Shown piece by piece: positions 1-9,307 of a stretch of DNA of 64,000 nucleotides. The notes under the pieces were generated by a model. It was not told the DNA's origin, made no database searches, and saw only the letters and a list, made by a program, of their open reading frames with translations. The stretch covers positions 62,001-126,000 of the forward strand of contig CALXHI010000018.1 of NCBI GenBank assembly GCA_944388075.1, given 5' to 3'. The DNA is from an uncultured Clostridia bacterium. GTDB lineage: Bacteria; Bacillota; Clostridia; Oscillospirales; Ruminococcaceae. Positions within the stretch are counted from its first letter, which is position 1, and every line of letters begins with the position of its first letter. The position numbers and the translations under genes were made by a program.

Positions 1-1811
1 ATGAGCGGCTCGAGCAGAACCGGATTTGCCTTTCGCATTGCATTTTTGAATGCCATCGAACCGGCAATCTTGAATGCCATTTCAGAGGAGTCGACCTCAT
101 GGTAGGAACCATCATAGAGGGTAACCTTCACGTCAACAACCTGATAGCCTGCGACGACACCGGACTGCATAGCGCTGCGGATACCCGCATCGACAGCCGG
201 AATATACTCCTTCGGGATGGCACCGCCAACGATGTTGTTGATGAACTCATAGCCCTTGCCGGGTTCGTTCGACTCAACAGTGATTTTGACGTGACCATAC
301 TGACCGGTACCACCGGTCTGCTTCTTGTGCTTGTAGTCCTCGTTGACGGTATTGCGGATGGTTTCCTTGTAAGAAACCTGCGGTGCGCCAACGTTGGCTT
401 CGACCTTGAACTCACGCAGCAAACGGTCTACGATGATTTCAAGGTGCAGCTCACCCATACCAGCGATGATAGTTTGACCGGTATCGGTATCAGTCCAGGT
501 ACGGAAGGTCGGGTCCTCCTCGGCGAGCTTAGAGAGGGCAATGCCCATCTTCTCCTGACCTGCCTTGGTTTTCGGCTCGATGGCGAGGTTGATAACCGGA
601 TCCGGGAATTCCATGGACTCGAGAATGATCGGGTGGTTCTCATCGCAGAGGGTATCACCCGTGGTGGTGCACTTGACACCGATAACGGCAGCGATATCGC
701 CGGCATACACGGTATCGATATCCTTCCGGTGATTGGAGTGCATCTGGAGGATACGACCCATACGCTCACGCTGGTTCTTGACAGCGTTCAGCACGGTTGT
801 ACCGGAATCCACATGACCGGAATACACACGGAAGTAGCACAGCTTACCGACAAACGGGTCGGTTGCGATCTTGAATGCCAATGCGGAGAACGGCTCATCA
901 TCGGAAGACGGACGGCTTTCCTCCTCATCGGTCTTGGGGTTCACGCCCGTGATGGCGGGAACATCCAGCGGAGACGGCATATAGTCAACAACAGCATCGA
1001 GCATCTTTTGCACGCCCTTGTTGCGATAAGAAGTACCGCAAACAACCGGTACGATGGTATTGGCGATTGTACCCTTACGGATACCGCGCTTAAGCTCCTC
1101 GATCGTCAGCTCCTCGCCCTCGAGGTACTTCTCCATCAGTTCATCATCGGTTTCGACGATGTGCTCAACCATCTCTGCACGATAGGACTCTGCCTTCTCC
1201 TGCATATCGGCAGGAATATCCTCAACACGAATATCCTTGCCCAGATCATCATAGTAAATGTAAGCCTTCATCTCCAGCAGATCGATGATGCCCTTGAAGG
1301 TATCCTCAGAGCCAATCGGCAGCTGAATCGGAACAGCATTACACTTCAGACGGTCTTTCATCATGTCTACGACTCGATAGAAGTCCGCACCCATGATGTC
1401 CATCTTGTTGACGTAGGCCATACGCGGTACCTTGTACTTGTCAGCCTGACGCCATACGGTTTCGGATTGTGGCTCAACGCCGCCCTTTGCACAGAACACG
1501 GTAACGGATCCGTCCAAAACACGCAGAGAACGCTCAACTTCAACCGTAAAGTCTACGTGACCGGGGGTATCAATGATGTTGATACGGTAACCATTCCAGT
1601 GGGCAGTGGTTGCAGCGGAGGTGATGGTAATACCACGCTCCTGCTCCTGTGCCATCCAGTCCATGGTAGCGGAACCATCGTGGGTTTCGCCGATCTTATG
1701 GTTGATACCGGTGTAGTACAGGATACGCTCGGTCGTAGTGGTCTTACCGGCGTCGATGTGAGCCATAATGCCGATGTTGCGAGTCATTTCCAAAGAACAA
1801 TCTCTAGGCAT
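1..1811 (-). CDS. fusA: Elongation factor G (3' end cut by window edge)
   Basis: Translational GTPase that moves tRNA and mRNA through the ribosome and helps recycle it. The start is ATG at 1811, behind GGGAGG with 7 nt spacing. The first residues read [18 protein letters not shown] and run into the P-loop [10 protein letters not shown]. About 603 of the usual ~690 residues are present; the last visible part is in domains IV-V, and the stop lies outside the window. It is the last visible gene of the str operon rpsL-rpsG-fusA. A 14-bp palindrome (TATGCAGCTGCATA) lies in the 73-nt gap before it. No internal stops are seen. The long open frame on the opposite strand is a shadow. Confidence 0.97.
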   Translation of the reverse strand, partial: MPRDCSLEMTRNIGIMAHIDAGKTTTTERILYYTGINHKIGETHDGSATMDWMAQEQERGITITSAATTAHWNGYRINIIDTPGHVDFTVEVERSLRVLDGSVTVFCAKGGVEPQSETVWRQADKYKVPRMAYVNKMDIMGADFYRVVDMMKDRLKCNAVPIQLPIGSEDTFKGIIDLLEMKAYIYYDDLGKDIRVEDIPADMQEKAESYRAEMVEHIVETDDELMEKYLEGEELTIEELKRGIRKGTIANTIVPVVCGTSYRNKGVQKMLDAVVDYMPSPLDVPAITGVNPKTDEEESRPSSDDEPFSALAFKIATDPFVGKLCYFRVYSGHVDSGTTVLNAVKNQRERMGRILQMHSNHRKDIDTVYAGDIAAVIGVKCTTTGDTLCDENHPIILESMEFPDPVINLAIEPKTKAGQEKMGIALSKLAEEDPTFRTWTDTDTGQTIIAGMGELHLEIIVDRLLREFKVEANVGAPQVSYKETIRNTVNEDYKHKKQTGGTGQYGHVKITVESNEPGKGYEFINNIVGGAIPKEYIPAVDAGIRSAMQSGVVAGYQVVDVKVTLYDGSYHEVDSSEMAFKIAGSMAFKNAMRKANPVLLEPL

Positions 1812-1884
1812 TTGGTTTCCTCCCAATAGTTTGCGCTCTGTGTCCGCATATTATGCAGCTGCATAAATCGAACAGTCAAGAGCA

Positions 1885-2355
1885 TTACCAGCGATAGTGT
1901 GCAAAAGCCTTGTTGGCCTCTGCCATCTTGTGCGTATCTTCACGCTTCTTGCATGCGCCGCCGGTACCGTTCATCGCATCGATGATTTCACCGGCCAGAC
2001 GCTCCTTCATCGTCTTCTCACTACGCAGTCTGGCATACTTGGTGATCCAGCGCAGACCCAGTGTCTGACGGCGCTCCGGACGGACCTCCATCGGAACCTG
2101 GTAGGTCGCACCGCCCATACGGCGTGCCTTCACCTCGAGCAGCGGCATGATGTTCTCCATTGCCTGCTCGAATGCCTCCAGCGGATCCCGATCGGTCTTT
2201 GTCTTGACGATCTCGAAGGCTTCGTACACGATCTTCTGTGCAACACCCTTCTTGCCGTCGAGCATGATGTTGTTGATAAGGCGCGTCACGAGCTTGGACT
2301 GATACAACGGATCGGCCAGAACGTCACGCTTTGCGATACTGCCTCTTCTTGGCAT
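1885..2355 (-). CDS. rpsG: 30S ribosomal protein S7
   Basis: Primary 16S rRNA-binding protein that nucleates the 30S head. It has 156 residues, the usual bacterial length, begins [18 protein letters not shown] and contains the conserved [19 protein letters not shown] stretch near residue 80. A GAAGGAGGGAAG ribosome binding site precedes ATG at 2355. It sits between rpsL (165 nt upstream) and fusA (73 nt downstream). In E. coli S7 represses its own synthesis by binding the S12-S7 intergenic mRNA; the intergenic hairpins here could serve the same role, but that is inference. Confidence 0.98.
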   Translation of the reverse strand: MPRRGSIAKRDVLADPLYQSKLVTRLINNIMLDGKKGVAQKIVYEAFEIVKTKTDRDPLEAFEQAMENIMPLLEVKARRMGGATYQVPMEVRPERRQTLGLRWITKYARLRSEKTMKERLAGEIIDAMNGTGGACKKREDTHKMAEANKAFAHYRW

Positions 2356-2397
2356 ACTCGCTTCCCTCCTTCATAATAGAATGAATTCACAGGTACT

Positions 2398-2491
2398 CAC
2401 AGCGCACAATGTGCCGCTGTGTTCGGCCATGCAGACGAGATACAGTGCCGCATACAACAGCAAATATATCATATCCACAAGAGCCTTGTGG
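2398..2491 (-). promoter_or_regulatory. Structured rpsL-rpsG intergenic mRNA
   Basis: Two hairpins lie in the 165-nt gap between rpsL and rpsG. On the mRNA strand the first is CCACAAG-GCT-CTTGTGG (2491-2475). The second is CACAGCG/CGCTGTG extended by an inner GCACA/TGTGC arm with one bulged G (2421-2398). The position corresponds to the S7 autoregulatory site of the E. coli str operon. There is no T-run, so neither looks like a terminator. Confidence 0.4.
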
Positions 2492-2520
2492 GGTAATTCC
2501 CTTTGGATGTGCGGGTAGAA

Positions 2521-2943
2521 TTACTTCTTACCTGCCTTCGGACGCTTTGCGCCGTACTTCGAGCGAGCCTGCAAACGACCGTTCACGCCCTGTGCATCCA
2601 AGGTGCCGCGGATGATGTGATAACGCACACCGGGAAGGTCCTTGACACGGCCGCCACGGATCAGCACAACAGAGTGCTCCTGCAGGTTGTGTCCGATACC
2701 GGGAATGTAAGCGGTGACCTCGTAGCCGTTGGTCAGACGGACTCTGGCAATCTTACGCATTGCGGAGTTCGGCTTTTTCGGCGTAGCGGTCTTGACAGCG
2801 GTGCAAACACCACGCTTCTGCGGAGAGCTAAGGTCGATCTGCGACTTCTTCTGTGCGTTGTAGCCCTTCTGCAAAGCAGGTGCTGTGGACTTCTCCGGCA
2901 AAACGCTTCTTCCCTTACGAACGAGCTGGTTAAAGGTTGGCAT
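2521..2943 (-). CDS. rpsL: 30S ribosomal protein S12
   Basis: Decoding-centre protein of the 30S subunit. The start [12 protein letters not shown] at 2943 follows GAAGGAGG with good spacing; the open frame continues upstream to 2988, but that part contains the leader and ribosome binding site. It has 140 residues, close to the Bacillus length. The loop containing [13 protein letters not shown] (streptomycin-site region) and the C-terminal basic tail ending [10 protein letters not shown] are present. It is the first gene of the str operon, about 50 nt below a near-consensus promoter. Confidence 0.98.
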   Translation of the reverse strand: MPTFNQLVRKGRSVLPEKSTAPALQKGYNAQKKSQIDLSSPQKRGVCTAVKTATPKKPNSAMRKIARVRLTNGYEVTAYIPGIGHNLQEHSVVLIRGGRVKDLPGVRYHIIRGTLDAQGVNGRLQARSKYGAKRPKAGKK

Positions 2944-2996
2944 ATGGTTCCTCCTTCTCTGAATAATATTATGTACAGTTGACTGCACACTAAATT

Positions 2997-3025
2997 ATTA
3001 TAGTTCATTTTCCGTCAAATGTCAA
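2997..3025 (-). promoter_or_regulatory. str operon promoter
   Basis: TTGACA (3025-3020), 17-bp spacer, TATAAT (3002-2997), read on the minus strand: a perfect sigma-A promoter. The predicted start near 2990 coincides with a stem-loop of TGTGCAGT paired with ACTGTACA (2989-2972), so the transcript begins with a hairpin. Confidence 0.85.
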
Positions 3026-3089
3026 GGGTTCGAGAATATTTTCCGTATTTCACAACGAGGACGCAGGATTCGGCATATTTTTGTGTATA

Positions 3090-4598
3090 TTACGCATTTT
3101 TATCTGTGCGGAACGATGCCAGCGGCAGACCATTTCTGCCAAAGACCGTTGCAACCATGTAATTGGTCCAGGCATAGCGGGCGAATTGGGGTTCTGCGAC
3201 CTCCGCAGCGGTCAGGGTCACGGTATCTTTGCAGAACACCGCCTTTGCAGGATGATATTTGCCATCAGCACCTGCCAGTTCAAAGCCGACCGGTTCGCCT
3301 TTCAGAGCAAAGCCCTCCTCGGCATTGGCAAACCAAATCGTCATCGTATTCCCTGACGCCATGTGCATCCGGTACATCGGTGCACAGGTTTGTGCCTGCG
3401 GCAGCTTGCCGTAAACCTCCGACAATGCCTGCAATGCCAACCGATATCCCACCGGTGCTTTGTCGGTCGGGTGGATATTGTCCAATTCGCCGCAGTCGGT
3501 CAGCACGGCAATGCCGGTATTGCGCAGCTTCCGCACAACCTTGTCCTGCGCCTCTCGAATCAGACACCAATGCTTGTGGTCGATATCGTTGAGATAGCGG
3601 AACATCGGCAGCTGTACCAGCAAAAACGGCAATTCCGCATCGCCCCAATCCTTGCGCCAGCAGGCAATCAAGGCTTCGAGCAAAATGTCATAGGTCTGCG
3701 GACGATGGTCATCGGATTCGCCCTGATAGTAGAGGAATCCTCGCAAGGTATACGGGCATACTCGCTGCAGCACGGTTTCGTATGCGCCGCAGATACGGCA
3801 TTCGTTTTTCGGGCCCATCGGACCGGGATAGCGGGATTTGCCAATGATCTCCTGTGCCTCATCCCAGCTCAGCTCCGGACGCTCCTTCATCAGCTCGCCA
3901 TAGTTGCGATACCACGCATCCTGATAGGCGCAATATTCGTCAAATTCCCGAATATGCTCCTCACGGGTTTTGCCCTCCATCGCCTTGTCGTATTCATCGG
4001 TATAGGGTTTCAGTTCCGGATGTGCATCCAGTGTTTCCCGAGAAACCCATGCCGTTGCGGATGTACCACCCCAGTTTGCACCAACTAAGCCAATGGTCAC
4101 ACCGAGCTGCTTCTGCATCTCCAAGGCAAAATATGCACCCACCGCAGACCATGCCTTCGACTGCTCCGGCGATGCCGCCGACCAACCGGAATTGCGCTCC
4201 ACGGCATCAAAGTTCTCATCGATGATACGCTGCTTCGGGGTATAATAATACCGCACACCGCAATCCGGCGTCAGCCGTGCCAGCAAATCGGCGGCATGCT
4301 GATCGTTCTGTGCCTCATATTCCATATTGCTCTGTCCGCCGCAGAGCCAGACCTCACCAATGGCAACATCGGTAAAAGTCAGCGTTTCGCTCTCGCCGGC
4401 AACGGTCAAAGTCAAGCCTTCGGCGGCAGGCATCGGCGGCAATGTCACCTGCCAGCGACCGTTCGTAACCGCACCCGCTGCACTCTGTCCGGCAAGGATG
4501 ACCGTAACCTGCTCGCCCTCTTTGCCGTCACCCCAAACGACAATCGGCTTCTCCCGCTGCAGCACCATATGGTGACTAAAAATTGCTGCTGCTCTCAT
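3090..4598 (-). CDS. Sialate O-acetylesterase-like SGNH hydrolase
   Basis: Predicted carbohydrate O-acetylesterase of the SASA type (removing acetyl groups from sugars such as sialic acid or hemicellulose). The 502-residue product has an N-terminal beta domain, the nucleophile motif GGQSNMEY with Ser90, the YYQGESDD block near the middle, and DNIHP with the candidate catalytic His near 376. No signal peptide is visible, so it probably acts on imported oligosaccharides. ATG 4598 was chosen because AAGGAG stands 9 nt before it; an ATG 21 nt upstream (4619) would contain that site. It lies downstream of malQ on the same strand but has its own promoter. The substrate is not determinable from sequence. 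Confidence 0.85.
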   Translation of the reverse strand: MRAAAIFSHHMVLQREKPIVVWGDGKEGEQVTVILAGQSAAGAVTNGRWQVTLPPMPAAEGLTLTVAGESETLTFTDVAIGEVWLCGGQSNMEYEAQNDQHAADLLARLTPDCGVRYYYTPKQRIIDENFDAVERNSGWSAASPEQSKAWSAVGAYFALEMQKQLGVTIGLVGANWGGTSATAWVSRETLDAHPELKPYTDEYDKAMEGKTREEHIREFDEYCAYQDAWYRNYGELMKERPELSWDEAQEIIGKSRYPGPMGPKNECRICGAYETVLQRVCPYTLRGFLYYQGESDDHRPQTYDILLEALIACWRKDWGDAELPFLLVQLPMFRYLNDIDHKHWCLIREAQDKVVRKLRNTGIAVLTDCGELDNIHPTDKAPVGYRLALQALSEVYGKLPQAQTCAPMYRMHMASGNTMTIWFANAEEGFALKGEPVGFELAGADGKYHPAKAVFCKDTVTLTAAEVAEPQFARYAWTNYMVATVFGRNGLPLASFRTDKNA

Positions 4599-4633
4599 AG
4601 CATTTTGCTCCTTTTTCATGATAGTGTGTTATT

Positions 4634-4662
4634 ATAATAGTATCTCAGCCTTCGGTATGCAA
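4634..4662 (-). promoter_or_regulatory. Promoter of the SASA-type esterase
   Basis: TTGCAT (4662-4657), 17 bp, TATTAT (4639-4634) on the minus strand. It overlaps the last codons of malQ, so the esterase can be transcribed on its own. Confidence 0.5.
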
Positions 4663-6135
4663 TCTGCCGTATACCGTATTCAGCCGGTGAATCTTTTTCT
4701 TGAGCTTTTCGGTATAGTCGGCTGCCTGTGTACGGTAAATCCAGTTACCGCCCAAGGTCGAGGGCGTGTTGATGCGATCCTCCGGCTGTGCATCCAGAAA
4801 ATCCTGAATCGGCGCGATCGCAATCTTTGCAATACTCGCCCATGCCGCCCGAACCATCGCCTTTGGCAATTGCTTTGGCTTTTTCACGCCGAGATATGCC
4901 ATCGCATAGGCATTCGTTTCGGCGGCATTGCCCTGCACCCATCCACGTAAGGTCGGGTTATCGTGCGTACCGGTATAGCAAACACAGTTCGTGGTTTGGA
5001 ACTGATGCGGCAGATACGGATTCTCCGCATCGCTGTCAAAGCCAAACTGCAAAACCTTCATGCCCGGGAAACCCGTTCGTTTCAGCAAGCGTTCGACTGC
5101 CGGTGTGATATTGCCCAAATCCTCCGCAATGACTGCCATCTCACCAAAGCGCTCCTTCGCCGCTCTCCAGAGGGCATAGTCCGGACCTTTGCGCCATTTC
5201 CCATGCTCGGCAGTCGGATGACCATAGGGAATCGCATAGTATCGCTCAAAGCCACGGAAATGGTCGATTCGCACCACATCATACAATTCCAATGTGAACG
5301 CCAGACGATCAAGCCACCAAGCATAGCCGTTCTGCTTCATGGCATCCCAATCCCAAATCGGATTGCCCCAAAGCTGACCGGTTTGGGCAAATGCGTCCGG
5401 CGGACAGCCTGCCACAACGGTCGGATGCTTTTCCGCATCGAGCTGAAACAGCTTCGGCTTCGTCCAGACCTCTGCACTGTCATAGGCGGCATAAATCGGG
5501 ATATCACCGATAATCCGCACGCCCCTCTCATTGGCATACCGCTTGAGCGCATACCACTGCGTAAAGAAACAGTACTGCACAAAGCTATAGAACGCAATAT
5601 CCTCCGCATACTGTTCTTTGGCAGCTGCTATGGTCTTTTTTTGATAGGCAGCCAATTCCGACTCCCAAGCATTCCAAGGCTTGCCGTCATGCGCCGTTTT
5701 CAATGCCATGAACAGCGCATAGTCTGCAAGCCATGCTTGATTCTGCCGACAAAAGCTCCGATAGGACGGCGGTTTCTTGGCATTGAATTTTGCAAACGCA
5801 AGCCGCAGTACCGGCATGACTCGTTCATAAAGCAAAGCATAATCAATGGTATGGCAGTCGCTCTCCCAGACAATGCCGTCATAGTCTGCAGCGCAGAGCC
5901 AGCCTTCTTTTGCAAGCAGGTCAAAATCGATCAGATACGGATTGCCTGCATAGACCGAGCAGGACTGATACGGCGAATCCCCATAGCCGGTCGGCGACAA
6001 CGGCAGTACCTGCCAATACCGACAGCCGGCTGCCGCCAGAAAATCGACAAAATCATAGGCTGCACACCCCAGTTTCCCAATGCCGTGACGGGATGGCAAT
6101 GCCGAAACCGGCAGCAAAATACCACTTTCTCTCAT
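4645..6135 (-). CDS. malQ: 4-alpha-glucanotransferase (amylomaltase)
   Basis: GH77 enzyme that transfers alpha-1,4-glucan segments between maltodextrins and releases glucose; cytoplasmic starch or glycogen metabolism. It has 496 residues, standard length, begins MRESGILLPVSALPSRHGIG and contains the family blocks LPLSPTGYGDSPYQS, VRIDHFRGFERYY (nucleophile Asp), AEDLGNITP (acid/base Glu) and TGTHDNPTLRGW (transition-state Asp). AAAGGATG precedes the ATG. It is divergent from the small membrane gene at 6219. No other maltodextrin genes are in the window. Confidence 0.96.
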   Translation of the reverse strand: MRESGILLPVSALPSRHGIGKLGCAAYDFVDFLAAAGCRYWQVLPLSPTGYGDSPYQSCSVYAGNPYLIDFDLLAKEGWLCAADYDGIVWESDCHTIDYALLYERVMPVLRLAFAKFNAKKPPSYRSFCRQNQAWLADYALFMALKTAHDGKPWNAWESELAAYQKKTIAAAKEQYAEDIAFYSFVQYCFFTQWYALKRYANERGVRIIGDIPIYAAYDSAEVWTKPKLFQLDAEKHPTVVAGCPPDAFAQTGQLWGNPIWDWDAMKQNGYAWWLDRLAFTLELYDVVRIDHFRGFERYYAIPYGHPTAEHGKWRKGPDYALWRAAKERFGEMAVIAEDLGNITPAVERLLKRTGFPGMKVLQFGFDSDAENPYLPHQFQTTNCVCYTGTHDNPTLRGWVQGNAAETNAYAMAYLGVKKPKQLPKAMVRAAWASIAKIAIAPIQDFLDAQPEDRINTPSTLGGNWIYRTQAADYTEKLKKKIHRLNTVYGRLHTEG

Positions 6136-6176
6136 GATTCCACATCCTTTCCCGATGGATAATCATTGCATTTCGA

Positions 6177-6204
6177 TGTATACTATCAGCAACACCATAA
6201 TCAA
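6177..6204 (-). promoter_or_regulatory. malQ promoter
   Basis: TTGATT (6204-6199), 16 bp, TATACA (6182-6177) on the minus strand, about 45 nt above the malQ start. A TATACT on the plus strand overlaps it (6179-6184) and may serve the divergent gene, but I see no good -35 for that. Confidence 0.5.
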
Positions 6205-6218
6205 AAAGGAGTATCGGC

Positions 6219-6620
6219 ATGAAACAGCTCGGTCCTTACGGCATTGCTTTTCTATTCGGATTTTTCCTCTATGCCCTTGTAGAGATTCTCTTTCGGGGCT
6301 ATACCCACTGGACCATGGCATTGACCGGCGGTCTGGTGCTGCTTGTCCTGTATCGCATGAAAGCAACGCTTCGTGCGTCCCGTTGGACATTGGCATTGCT
6401 CGGTACGGCGTTCATCACCGCCATGGAATTTACAGTCGGTGTATGGGTCAACCTGATTCTCGGCTGGGGTGTCTGGGATTATTCCAATTTGCAATGGAAT
6501 ATTTTGGGGCAGGTATGTCTGCCCTTTTCGCTGATTTGGTTTGTGATGTGCATTCCGGCACAATGGGTTTGCGGCGGCATCGCAAAACAGTATCAATCTG
6601 CCCAGATCAAATCGCCGTAG
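6219..6620 (+). CDS. Small CmpB-family membrane protein
   Basis: A 133-residue hydrophobic protein with about four membrane segments (near residues 5-20, 30-46, 56-78 and 90-115). The stretch containing TVGVWVNLILGWGVWDYS followed by GQVCLPFSLIW is typical of the family annotated putative ABC transporter permease / CmpB (PF06541), whose function is not established. AAAAAGGAG precedes ATG 6219. Its 3' end overlaps the convergent CE2-like gene by 28 bp. A longer paralogue is at 19360-20139. Confidence 0.7.
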   Translation: MKQLGPYGIAFLFGFFLYALVEILFRGYTHWTMALTGGLVLLVLYRMKATLRASRWTLALLGTAFITAMEFTVGVWVNLILGWGVWDYSNLQWNILGQVCLPFSLIWFVMCIPAQWVCGGIAKQYQSAQIKSP

Positions 6621-7636
6621 GATTGCAGAAATTCGGTCAGCTCACACGCCATCTCGCACTGCTCCGGGATTCTCGGATGACCGGGCGTTGCCTTGCCCGA
6701 ACGGCGGAATCGGAACCGTACCACACGAGGACTGCCCAGTCTGGCACATGCCGCATCGAGCAATTCCTCCCAATATTCCCCGTGCATGAGCACCGTCAAC
6801 AGCAATACAAAGGTTGCCTTCGGATACCGCTCCATCAGATCTCCAATCAGCGCACAATACCGTTCGAGCCAATGTGCCCGCTGCTCAGGCGTATGAATGC
6901 AGTTATCCTCGTCGCCGATGCGCTGGTCATTCTGCCCAATCGCAAAGAGTACCACATGGGGCGTATAACGAGAGAAATCCCAAGGCGTCATTTCCGGCGC
7001 ATAGGACAGATAGCAGAGCTTGTCATATACCGACACCATGCCGTACTTGCCGTTGTCGAAATAACCCGTATGGTCGAGCAGCGCAATACCGCCCTGTGCG
7101 GTCAGGTGCATCTGCGCACCGAGCAAGCGAGCGGTCTGCATGGCATAGCTGTGCCAGGCATTGTCATATTCCGAGGTGTAAACCTCCGGATCCAACTGTC
7201 CGACATGGTCAACTGCTTCGACCACAGAGCCTGCCGACACGCTGTCGCCAAAGCATTCCATGCGGCGTGCCGGCAAGGGCGGCAATGCTGTCAGTTCCCC
7301 ATTCGTCTCAATTCCATGGAATGTGATATAATGCGGATTATCCTGACGCTTGTACAGCGTAACCATATGCTCGTCGTCTCCGTCCAAAGGCAGCACATAG
7401 CCCTGTGTACCCGATTCTTCTGTCAAGGCAATGACATGCTCCTTGCCGTCAATCCAACATCCAAATTGCATTCCGTTATAGCAGCGATGATTTTCCAGAA
7501 ACACCGTCAATTTCGTGCCGGTAACAGCGAAATGAATCATCGAGCCTGCCCAGTACAGAATCGGCGCATCGGGATTGCCAAAGTCAATACGTCCCATATA
7601 TTGGAATGCGGTATGCGAAGGTGCATAGCGTGTCAT
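6593..7636 (-). CDS. CE2-like SGNH acetylesterase
   Basis: Predicted acetyl esterase of the carbohydrate-esterase-2 architecture. An N-terminal jelly-roll-like region (about residues 1-140, beginning MTRYAPSHTAFQYMGRIDF) is followed by an SGNH catalytic domain with MECFGDSVSAG (nucleophile Ser), FAIGQNDQR (block III) and a candidate catalytic His in TPGHPRIPEQ near residue 320. It has 347 residues. ATG 7636 follows AAGGAGG with 7 nt; longer starts place the ribosome binding site inside the gene. No signal peptide is seen. With the esterase at 3090-4598 it suggests handling of acetylated plant oligosaccharides. Confidence 0.78.
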   Translation of the reverse strand: MTRYAPSHTAFQYMGRIDFGNPDAPILYWAGSMIHFAVTGTKLTVFLENHRCYNGMQFGCWIDGKEHVIALTEESGTQGYVLPLDGDDEHMVTLYKRQDNPHYITFHGIETNGELTALPPLPARRMECFGDSVSAGSVVEAVDHVGQLDPEVYTSEYDNAWHSYAMQTARLLGAQMHLTAQGGIALLDHTGYFDNGKYGMVSVYDKLCYLSYAPEMTPWDFSRYTPHVVLFAIGQNDQRIGDEDNCIHTPEQRAHWLERYCALIGDLMERYPKATFVLLLTVLMHGEYWEELLDAACARLGSPRVVRFRFRRSGKATPGHPRIPEQCEMACELTEFLQSYGDLIWAD

Positions 7637-7688
7637 AGTGATATCCTCCTTGTTGCTCATGCGATGCGGCATGGCTGTGTACAGTTTC

Positions 7689-7717
7689 ATTATATCACGC
7701 TATGTTACAAATTGCAA
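7689..7717 (-). promoter_or_regulatory. Promoter of the CE2-like esterase
   Basis: TTGCAA (7717-7712), 17 bp, TATAAT (7694-7689) on the minus strand. The leader is about 45 nt. The roughly 270 bases from 7718 to 7990 between this and the pheS promoter show no gene or recognisable site. Confidence 0.75.
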
Positions 7718-7990
7718 GCAGCACTCTGCAGAGATTTCTGCAATTTGATTGGTTGTCAGTTGTTTGACAGATGGTTGTCATCCGGCTGCGCATTGTCCGC
7801 ATAGGATAGGAACAGGCACAAAGTTTTCCACAGCCTCAACGCTGAAAAACCGTGGAAACCCATGGCATTGGCACACACTCTTTCCCCAAAACAGTTTTCT
7901 GCTGCTTGCAGGGAAACATACAACGGTTTCATGCACCTGTCCCTATCAAGAAGGGGCTGCCGTAAACCGCTTCAATTTTGCCGGCAATAC

Positions 7991-8019
7991 TTGACATTCT
8001 CGTTCATTTGCGGTATACT
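7991..8019 (+). promoter_or_regulatory. pheST promoter
   Basis: TTGACA (7991-7996), 17 bp, TATACT (8014-8019): a strong sigma-A promoter. The predicted start near 8026 leaves a leader of about 215 nt before pheS, most of it taken up by the palindromic element at 8041-8214. Confidence 0.8.
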
Positions 8020-8040
8020 ATAATTGTTATTGCATATCTA

Positions 8041-8214
8041 AGGCGACACCGCACAAAGATTGTGCGTCAGATGCGCAATCGATTTTTTCGTCAGATGAAA
8101 CAAAAAGCGCAGGGAATACTTTGTGTATTCCCGAGCATTTTTGTGAAATATGGCGGAAAAAGCGCAAGCAGATGACGTGTAAAGCCGTCAGGCGGTCTTT
8201 GTGCGGTGTTGCCC
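8041..8214. mobile_element. MITE-like palindromic element in the pheS leader
   Basis: A 174-bp element with imperfect terminal inverted repeats of about 19-20 bp. The left end has GGCGACACCGCACAAAGA (8042-8059) and the right end TCTTTGTGCGGTGTTGCC (8196-8213), differing at one position that can still pair G-U. It is flanked by TA on both sides (8039-8040 and 8215-8216), compatible with a TA target duplication. Inside are a hairpin GATTGTGC/GCGCAATC and a long arm ACAAAAA-GGGAATAC paired with GTATTCCC-TTTTTGT. It encodes nothing and looks like a non-autonomous transposon relic, transcribed as part of the pheS leader. No T-box core (GGUGGNACC) is seen. Confidence 0.55.
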
Positions 8215-8240
8215 TAAAGCCAAAGAAAGGAATCAAACCA

Positions 8241-9266
8241 ATGGACGAACAAATGCAAGCCATGCGTGCGGAAATTGAAGCCGCCGCACAATCCATTACC
8301 GACTCCAAAGAGATGTATCTGCTCCGCAAGCAGTACCTCGATAACAAAACCGGTAAAATCTCCGCCTTGATGAAGAATATGCGGGATTTGACGCCCGAAG
8401 AACGTCCGGCATTCGGCAAAATTGTCAACGAGCTGAAAACCTGGGCTTTGGACTTTTTTACCGCACAGGACGCTCGCCTTAAGGCGCAGGAGCTGGCACA
8501 AAAGAATGCTGCCGAGCAAATCGACGTCACCATGCCCGCAAGCCGTCATACCTGCGGTGCGCTCCACCCGATGACGCTCGTTGCCAACGAATTGATCGAT
8601 ATCTTCGCCGGCATGGGCTTTACTGTCTTTGAGGGTCCGGAAATCGAAAACGATTACTACAACTTCACCGCCCTCAATACCCCGAAAGACCACCCGGCAA
8701 GAGATATGCAGCATACCTTCTATCTCTCCGACGAATGGCTGCTCCGCACCCAAACCTCTGCCGGTCAGATTCGTGTCATGGAGTCCACACAGCCGCCGAT
8801 CAAGATTCTGTCACCCGGCAAGGTGTTCCGCTCCGATGATGACGCAACCCACTCCCCGATGTTCTCCCAGATGGAGGGTCTCGTCGTTGACCGTGGCATC
8901 ACCCTCTGCGATTTGCAGGGTATGCTCGATGTGTTCGCACAGAATATCTTTGGCGAACAGGTCAAAACCCGTCTGCGTCCGTCCTACTTCCCGTTCACAG
9001 AGCCCTCCGTTGAGGTCGATGTCAGCTGCTTTGCCTGCGGCGGTAAGGGCTGCCGTCTCTGCAAGGATACCGGCTGGATCGAGGTGCTCGGTGCCGGCAT
9101 GGTCAACCGCCATGTCCTCGAAAACTGCGGCCTGGATCCCGATGTTTACACCGGTTTTGCCTTCGGTATGGGCATCGAGCGAATCGCTATGCTGAAATAC
9201 GGCATCCCCAATATCAAAATGCTGTTTGAATCGGATGTCCGTGTACTCGAACAGTTCCGTGGCTGA
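8241..9266 (+). CDS. pheS: Phenylalanyl-tRNA synthetase alpha subunit
   Basis: Catalytic subunit of the alpha2-beta2 PheRS, charging tRNA-Phe. It has 341 residues, standard length: an N-terminal coiled coil (about 1-90) then the class II core with the motif 2 region [19 protein letters not shown] and the motif 3 end [20 protein letters not shown] 8241 ([15 protein letters not shown]) follows AAAGGA; the frame stays open upstream to 8121, but that lies inside the palindromic leader element. pheT follows after 41 nt. Confidence 0.96.
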   Translation: MDEQMQAMRAEIEAAAQSITDSKEMYLLRKQYLDNKTGKISALMKNMRDLTPEERPAFGKIVNELKTWALDFFTAQDARLKAQELAQKNAAEQIDVTMPASRHTCGALHPMTLVANELIDIFAGMGFTVFEGPEIENDYYNFTALNTPKDHPARDMQHTFYLSDEWLLRTQTSAGQIRVMESTQPPIKILSPGKVFRSDDDATHSPMFSQMEGLVVDRGITLCDLQGMLDVFAQNIFGEQVKTRLRPSYFPFTEPSVEVDVSCFACGGKGCRLCKDTGWIEVLGAGMVNRHVLENCGLDPDVYTGFAFGMGIERIAMLKYGIPNIKMLFESDVRVLEQFRG

Positions 9267-9307
9267 ATCAAATCTGAATCTGTGAATGTGAAAGGATAAC
9301 GAATACC

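Noticed and set aside
99-1829. 576-codon open frame on the plus strand
   Set aside because: It is antisense to fusA, whose EF-G motifs are clear on the minus strand; no family resemblance and no ribosome binding site.
8026-8240. T-box riboswitch before pheS
   Set aside because: The leader length would fit, but the T-box core and specifier-loop features are absent; the structure is a palindromic element with TA flanks.
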